Below are positions 59,476 to 64,000 of a stretch of DNA of 64,000 nucleotides, in pieces. Within the stretch, counting starts at the first letter, position 1. Each line of letters opens with the position of its first letter. The notes beneath the pieces are model-generated. The model did no database searches, had not been told where the DNA came from, and worked only from the letters and a program-made list of their open reading frames with translations. This DNA is from Augochlora pura (lineage: Eukaryota > Arthropoda > Insecta > Hymenoptera > Halictidae). Where the stretch lies: contig NC_135778.1 in assembly GCF_028453695.1 (NCBI RefSeq), positions 31,919,214 to 31,983,213 of the forward strand. Reading direction: 5' to 3'. A program made the translations under genes and the position numbers.

Positions 59476-59990
59476 TTCGTTATAGCAAAAAAGTAAAAAT
59501 AAAACAATTGAAAAATATGTGGATTTACTGGAATCGTTTGAATAATGAGGAAATAATGTTCCGTATTCTTCGTTATAGCAAAATAATGAAAATAAAATAA
59601 TTGTAAATTAATAATAGAATTATTTAGATAATAGCAAAATAACGTTAAAGAATTTTCATTAAAGCAAAAGAATAAAATTATAACAACTATAAAAAGTATT
59701 ACATATTTTAGAATCGTGTATAATAACCGAACAGTAACGTTCTATATTCACCGTCTTAACAAAATAGTTATCATAAAACAATTAAAGAGCAGTATATGTG
59801 ATAGAATTGTCTGAATAACAAAAAACCAACGCTTTAAGATTTCCATTACAGCAAGAAGGTAAAAATATAAAAATTAAAAAGTACTAGACTTAAAGGATTC
59901 ATGAGATAATACAAAAGTAATCGTTCCATGTTCTCAGTTATGATAAAAATGACGAAATAAGTATAAATATGATGAAACGTATAGATAATA
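59476..59990. repeat. ~91-bp degenerate tandem repeat, six units
   Basis: Anchors CGTTATAGC (59479), CGTTATAGC (59571), CATTAAAGC (59657), CGTCTTAAC (59752), CATTACAGC (59844) and CAGTTATGA (59935) are spaced 86-95 bp apart. Each is followed by an AAAATAATGAAAATAAAACA-type run and an ATAGAATCGTTTGAATAA-type phrase. Confidence 0.75.
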
Positions 59991-60310
59991 CAAAAATAAA
60001 TTGTACGGATTGTCAAATACTGATTTCAACGGTGATAACCAGTGTGAGATTTATCTTTAAAAAAGAGCAAAGTAGAACTTCTCTTATTTAAACTATAATC
60101 GTAATCAAGGATAACTTTTTCATACTTATATGTTAATTTGTTTCTCGTAAAAATATTAATTTTTCTGTAGGTTCGAATACAACTACTATTTGTTTAACTT
60201 AATCCGAAGAAATTAAATATTTGCATGACGATTTTGGTACTTACCACTTTGGTATAATATACTATATACAATTAATTATATTAATTGTACTAATTATACC
60301 AATACTTTAT

Positions 60311-60355
<45 letters not shown>

Positions 60356-61220
60356 ACATATTATATCATGTAATAATAAATTATTATTAAGTATATTATT
60401 AACGTAACATGTTATAAAATACTATAATATTTATAGTATATTATATTATGCTATACTATAGTACAGTATAGTGTAAATGTTATAGTATAGCACCCTGAAC
60501 TTTGTTAAATAGTTAACACTTCACTTGATCACCAGCTTTTTTCAAAAAATCCTATTATCCGAATATTATCACGTCAGTTTCAAAAAATTGATGTTTCTTA
60601 TTATTATTTTGTTCAATATCCCATTTTATTGCAGACTTTAAGCTGCTCAATTGTAGTATAATTTTCCATTACATTGTACTTTACCTAAGCTGATCATGAA
60701 GGAACAATACTCTCGACTGCGATCACTATACAATCGCGTTTTTACAATTCTGTGTCGCCGTTCCATTATTTCTTGAAATTTTTCGTTTGATTCTCGTTAA
60801 TAAAAAATCGTACTGTTGCCGCACGAAGACGCACCTTGGAGCCTTGTCCTCGCCCGTATCAATGAAAAAGAGGTTAAAAATAAATAATGTAATCCTAAGT
60901 TAAGAGTAATAAAGATCCCCGAGCGACCATATAGAAAAATATAATAATTATTTGGGATCAAGCAGGATTTAGATAGTGTGCTGTAGAGTTATTGATTGCT
61001 TGTTATTATAGTATACTGATACAGTAATAGTGATTGTAATTAAGATATAGAGACACGGTAATTAAGATGTAGAGGCACGAAACGATCCACCACGTCCTTC
61101 CGAATGATGTATCGATTGATATCATGCTGTCGAGAGGTGCGATGATTATGGGGACGAAACACGTGGATGTCGAATACAGCAATTAGTGTTTAATGATCTG
61201 TCTCGATTTCTGGTAGAACT
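59991..61220. other. AT-rich non-coding DNA with an AT microsatellite
   Basis: An (AT)n run occupies 60314-60351. Flanking TATAGTA-rich sequence contains many short self-complementary words. No gene is recognised. Confidence 0.6.
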
Positions 61221-61224
61221 TCGT

Positions 61225-61470
61225 CAGACAGAATTATACGTAATTATATTAAAATTAAAGTTACATTGAAATCAAATTAAACATGTCTCAATTTAAAACT
61301 ATAGATATATTAAATTAAAATTGAATTTATGTTAAATTAAAATTATAGTCACATAAATTAAAAACTTAAATTAAAATTAAAGATATAGAGAATTATAATT
61401 AAAGTTATATCAAATTTAAACTAAAATGTAACATTAATATTAAATTGTTACTACATTAAATTAGTAAAAT
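61225..61470. repeat. TTAAATTAAAATTAAAGTTATA degenerate repeat
   Basis: Variants of ATTAAATTAAAATT and AAAGTTATAT recur at 25-35-bp intervals. Confidence 0.6.
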
Positions 61471-62348
61471 AAATTAGTTAAACTTGAAAACCTTTGCTGA
61501 AAATGCAAATTTCTTTACTGTTAATCATTTAATTATGATTAATAGTGATATTTTCAATGATGTGATAAACTATTTATGCAACCGAGTCGATTATTTTTAT
61601 ACTATTTCTTAAACTTTAACACCTTAAACAATTTTTATTTATACGCTATTAGAATGCAACGTTATCATTTTAATTAATACTTCATGGAAGTAAAGGATTC
61701 TTTTGAGGATGCAGATTGATCAATGCTGTATCCATAAATTTTTATCTGAAAAAATGCTTGTGCTATCAGATCTATTCTTCGTTTATCTTAATACGCAAAG
61801 TTCCATTTATTAGAAACAATTTTTTCCAATCGGAATATTAATTTCGCAACATTTTATGAAAATCTATTCAACTCGAAATAATGATTCGAAGCTGATTTTA
61901 GGAAAGCTATAAAAATATTATCACATAGATCTCAATAATTTCAGAAATCTGCGAAATCTCAAAAATCTTAAAAATTCAAAAAAATCTCAGAAATTTCCAA
62001 AAATATGAAAATATCTTAATATCTTAGAAATCTCGAAAATCTCGAGAATCCCAGAATTGACCAAGAATTCATGCAAAGCTATCGCACCACCGCCACTTCT
62101 CTAATCCCGGCACGAAAACGCTCATTGATCTCCCCGTTCGTTTCGCTATCATTTCGAAAAAGAAACCTTAGCTTGCCCCGTTTCCACCGCATGCGATCAT
62201 CAGAACGCGGTCGTGATACGATCGTCAGCTGTTTCACCGTGAACTTAAGCAACTAACACCGTCGCACGGCCGTCACACGAGCATAGACGCGTCGCCGTTT
62301 TGTTCATTAGTCACGCTATTAACTCTATTTTCATTTTTATTGTTTCAG
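61471..62348. other. Non-coding with a short GAAATCTCAAAAATCT repeat
   Basis: The segment 61935-62055 is a run of AAATCTC/AGAAATC variants. The rest has no recognisable feature. The 61-codon + ORF at 62071-62256 lacks motifs. Confidence 0.4.
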
Positions 62349-62375
62349 AGTCCTTGCAATTGTTGTCCCATCTTG
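62349..62375 (+). CDS. Candidate 27-bp microexon
   Basis: The acceptor TTCATTTTTATTGTTTCAG is followed by 27 bp and a strong donor CTTG/GTGAGTGG. Phase 0 reads SPCNCCPIL, phase 1 reads ESLQLLSHL after completing the previous codon, and the third frame is also open. Like the 60-bp candidate it is a multiple of three. Both lie on the + strand 31 kb apart in intron-like DNA, so they could be successive exons, possibly alternatively spliced. The product is unidentified. Confidence 0.45.
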
Positions 62376-62826
62376 GTGAGTGGTCTTTTCATTAATACAC
62401 TGCGGAGGGGCTCGCGTGCTAGTTAAACATAGACCGAAATTACTATGTCAGAAGAAAGTCGTGTTTCGGCCGTGCGATGCGTCACGGTAATTGCCACCCT
62501 AATTATCCATTCGAGTATCCTCGATCATCGGCGTGGTGTATTTGTTGTTACTTTTCCTTTGTTCTTTAGTATTTGTTTTATGCAATAATGAAACCTACTT
62601 CTGCATACTTTTCTTACTCCATAAACTGGTGCGCATCCCTACCATTTCGCCGTGCATCCAATCCACAGTGGATCCTGTCTCAACAGTGAATCATCAGCCA
62701 ATCAGAGCAAAGAAAATTTCTATATCGACTTTCATTAACGAATCAAACTACAGTCTAGAGGTCTGCAGGAATAGGTCCCATTACTGTGTATGCATACTCT
62801 TCCTTCCGAGTCCTCTAAATCCGATA
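62376..62826. other. Non-coding DNA after the microexon
   Basis: A 105-codon + ORF (62533-62850) begins with a hydrophobic stretch (VYLLLLFLCSLVFVLC) that resembles a signal peptide. No domain or splice context supports it, and it runs into the next element. Confidence 0.3.
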
Positions 62827-62828
62827 TA

Positions 62829-63123
62829 CACTCCTCTCCGAAAGTATTAGGTCACCTGCTTGTTATAGATATAAATTATATTTATAAGTATAAATTCTAA
62901 TATCACATTTGGTTTAAACAATGTCTGCGAGTCTGCAAAACTTCTGTTAGAAATATCTTTTTGTACAACAAATATTTTATGAACTACTTGAGTATTTATG
63001 TAATTGTTACAGTTTAACATAATTAATTGTGAAACAAATTTGAACAGTTATAACAACTTCGTATTGGTTTTTCATATTTATCGAATTTTCTGTAAGGCGC
63101 CCTAATACTTTTAGAGGGGTTTG
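62829..63123. mobile_element. Tc1-type miniature element with TA flanks
   Basis: TA (62827-62828) and TA (63124-63125) flank 295 bp with inverted ends: left CACTCCTCTCCGAAAGTATT, right (inward) CAAACCCCTCTAAAAGTATT, both continuing AGG and a CACCT/CGCCT word. The AAAGTATTAGG form is common at Tc1-like ends. The interior is AT-rich and non-coding. Confidence 0.75.
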
Positions 63124-63125
63124 TA

Positions 63126-64000
63126 CATGTGTGCGTGTTTGTGTACCTGAACAGTGGGACTAACATCAAGGATTCCGATGCTAGAACATTCAACGGTCAA
63201 GGCGCTTTGACAGACACGCCATGCTCGTAGTTCATTCTCCATGCAATCCATTTCAACGTTTTTTAATTAATGAGTTGCGGCTGATTCGAGGGTATATCAA
63301 TAACAACTTTTGCTTTCTCATTATTTCGTCTTAATTTTAATTAACAGATTACGAATTGAATGAACGTCGAATTACTTGAAGTGAATTCACGAATTATATA
63401 TAGCAAAAATATCACGCTTATTTTTGACTTAACTAATTGAACATTAATGTTTTAAATTGACACATTAGAATACATGAAACTACGAGAAATTATTATTGTA
63501 TTTAATAACAAACAAGGTGTACAGAATAACTTAAATTTATAGCGAAGCATTAATTTTGGAATTTGAGATCCTCTTATCGAATATAATATTGAATCTAAAT
63601 TAATAATAAATTCATTCTAGTAATTATAAATATCTGCAGGAGAATTAGAATTTAGATGAAAATCTGTATGTTAAAGTATTACATAAATCTTTCAATGAAA
63701 GTATTTATGATCAAAATTGTTAGTAAATTAAAATTTATGTAAAATGTTCAAAATTATGGTTTAAAATAGACCCATGACTGGCTAACTATAAATTTAAAAA
63801 ATATGTAATGAATAGAAAATATAAATTTTCAAAATTATAAACCAGAACAGCCTTTCAATATTTCAGAAACGAGATCATTGCACCGAAATAATCGTTCTTT
63901 AATTTCTGCTTTTAATGAAATCTCGTGCAGTCAGCCCCTACGATATTTGACATACGTAATCGCAGATTTGGAACGTACGTACAGGCTGATCTCCGAATCG
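63126..64000. other. Non-coding, no recognised feature
   Basis: AT-rich DNA to the window end with no exon, repeat or element recognised. Confidence 0.4.

Noticed and set aside
60170..60190. GTAGGTTCGAATACAAC, resembling a tRNA T-arm
   Set aside because: No acceptor stem, D-arm or anticodon arm can be placed around it.
62533..62850. 105-codon + ORF with a signal-peptide-like start
   Set aside because: It runs into the Tc1-type miniature element and lacks any domain. The hydrophobic start is explained by T-rich sequence.
1..64000. CRISPR array, bacterial operon or phage features
   Set aside because: The tandem arrays lack conserved repeats separated by unique equal-length spacers, and the genome is clearly eukaryotic.

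Overview
This is a eukaryotic, almost entirely non-coding window: AT-rich, with no long open reading frame, no tRNA or rRNA gene and no operon-like packing. The transposon types (Tc1/mariner ends flanked by TA, piggyBac-type TTAA miniature elements, a Penelope-like reverse transcriptase, a Ty3/gypsy integrase remnant, a Jockey/R1-type RT scrap), the arthropod TCAGT initiator-like motif and CpG-containing GC-rich islands in an AT-rich background suggest an insect, most likely a hymenopteran (ant, bee or wasp). That assignment is inference. Nearly all small ORFs present are chance ORFs or lie inside repeats. Three 100-base N runs (7702-7801, 25423-25522, 26044-26143) are assembly gaps of conventional size, so their true lengths are unknown.

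Host gene. The only host-gene signals are on the + strand: a GC-rich block with a doubled TCAGT motif (20894-20902) followed by a possible leader that ends at a donor-like site (21315/21316); a 60-bp candidate exon (31163-31222) and a 27-bp candidate microexon (62349-62375), each with a polypyrimidine tract, AG acceptor and GTAAG/GTGAG donor. Both internal exons are multiples of three, so skipping either keeps the frame. If they belong together, most of the window is intron of one large gene. All three frames are open through both internal exons, so the sequence alone does not fix the frame and I cannot name the product.

Layout. 1-7 kb: degraded transposons, including a chimeric mariner/LTR copy, an unknown repeat in two copies, a Penelope-like remnant carrying two inverted hairpin units, a TTAA element, a long-arm TATAGTC element and a 78-bp-arm foldback. 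8-19 kb: ordinary AT-rich DNA with a ~178-bp repeat, a truncated TTAA element and a non-LTR RT scrap. 19.5-23.3 kb: a duplicated ~270-bp GC-rich block, a possible promoter and leader, and three arrays of one ~28-bp minisatellite. 23.6-26.2 kb: minisatellites, a TTAA element and a long CT tract with gaps. 27-31 kb: degenerate repeats, a solo LTR with a 4-bp target duplication, and candidate exon 2. 35-43.7 kb: a satellite-rich domain (12-mer/33-mer array, a 749-bp Tc1/mariner-type element with ~213-bp inverted repeats, a 60-bp array, and a ~185-bp satellite interrupted by a gypsy remnant and a second TATAGTC element). 44-48.5 kb: an intact-ended chimeric mariner/LTR element, a 27-bp array, a TTAA terminus, a purine-rich array and a third TATAGTC copy. 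49-62 kb: mostly plain AT-rich DNA with a complete TTAA element, a single piggyBac-type end and a ~91-bp array. The last 2 kb hold the microexon and a Tc1-type miniature element.

Most unusual are the mariner/LTR chimera whose internal junction recurs at two loci, the TATAGTC and CCGTGCC element families, the alternating hairpin units, the old ~185-bp satellite, and the duplicated promoter-proximal block ringed by related minisatellites. All similarities were judged by eye; no alignment or database search was run.
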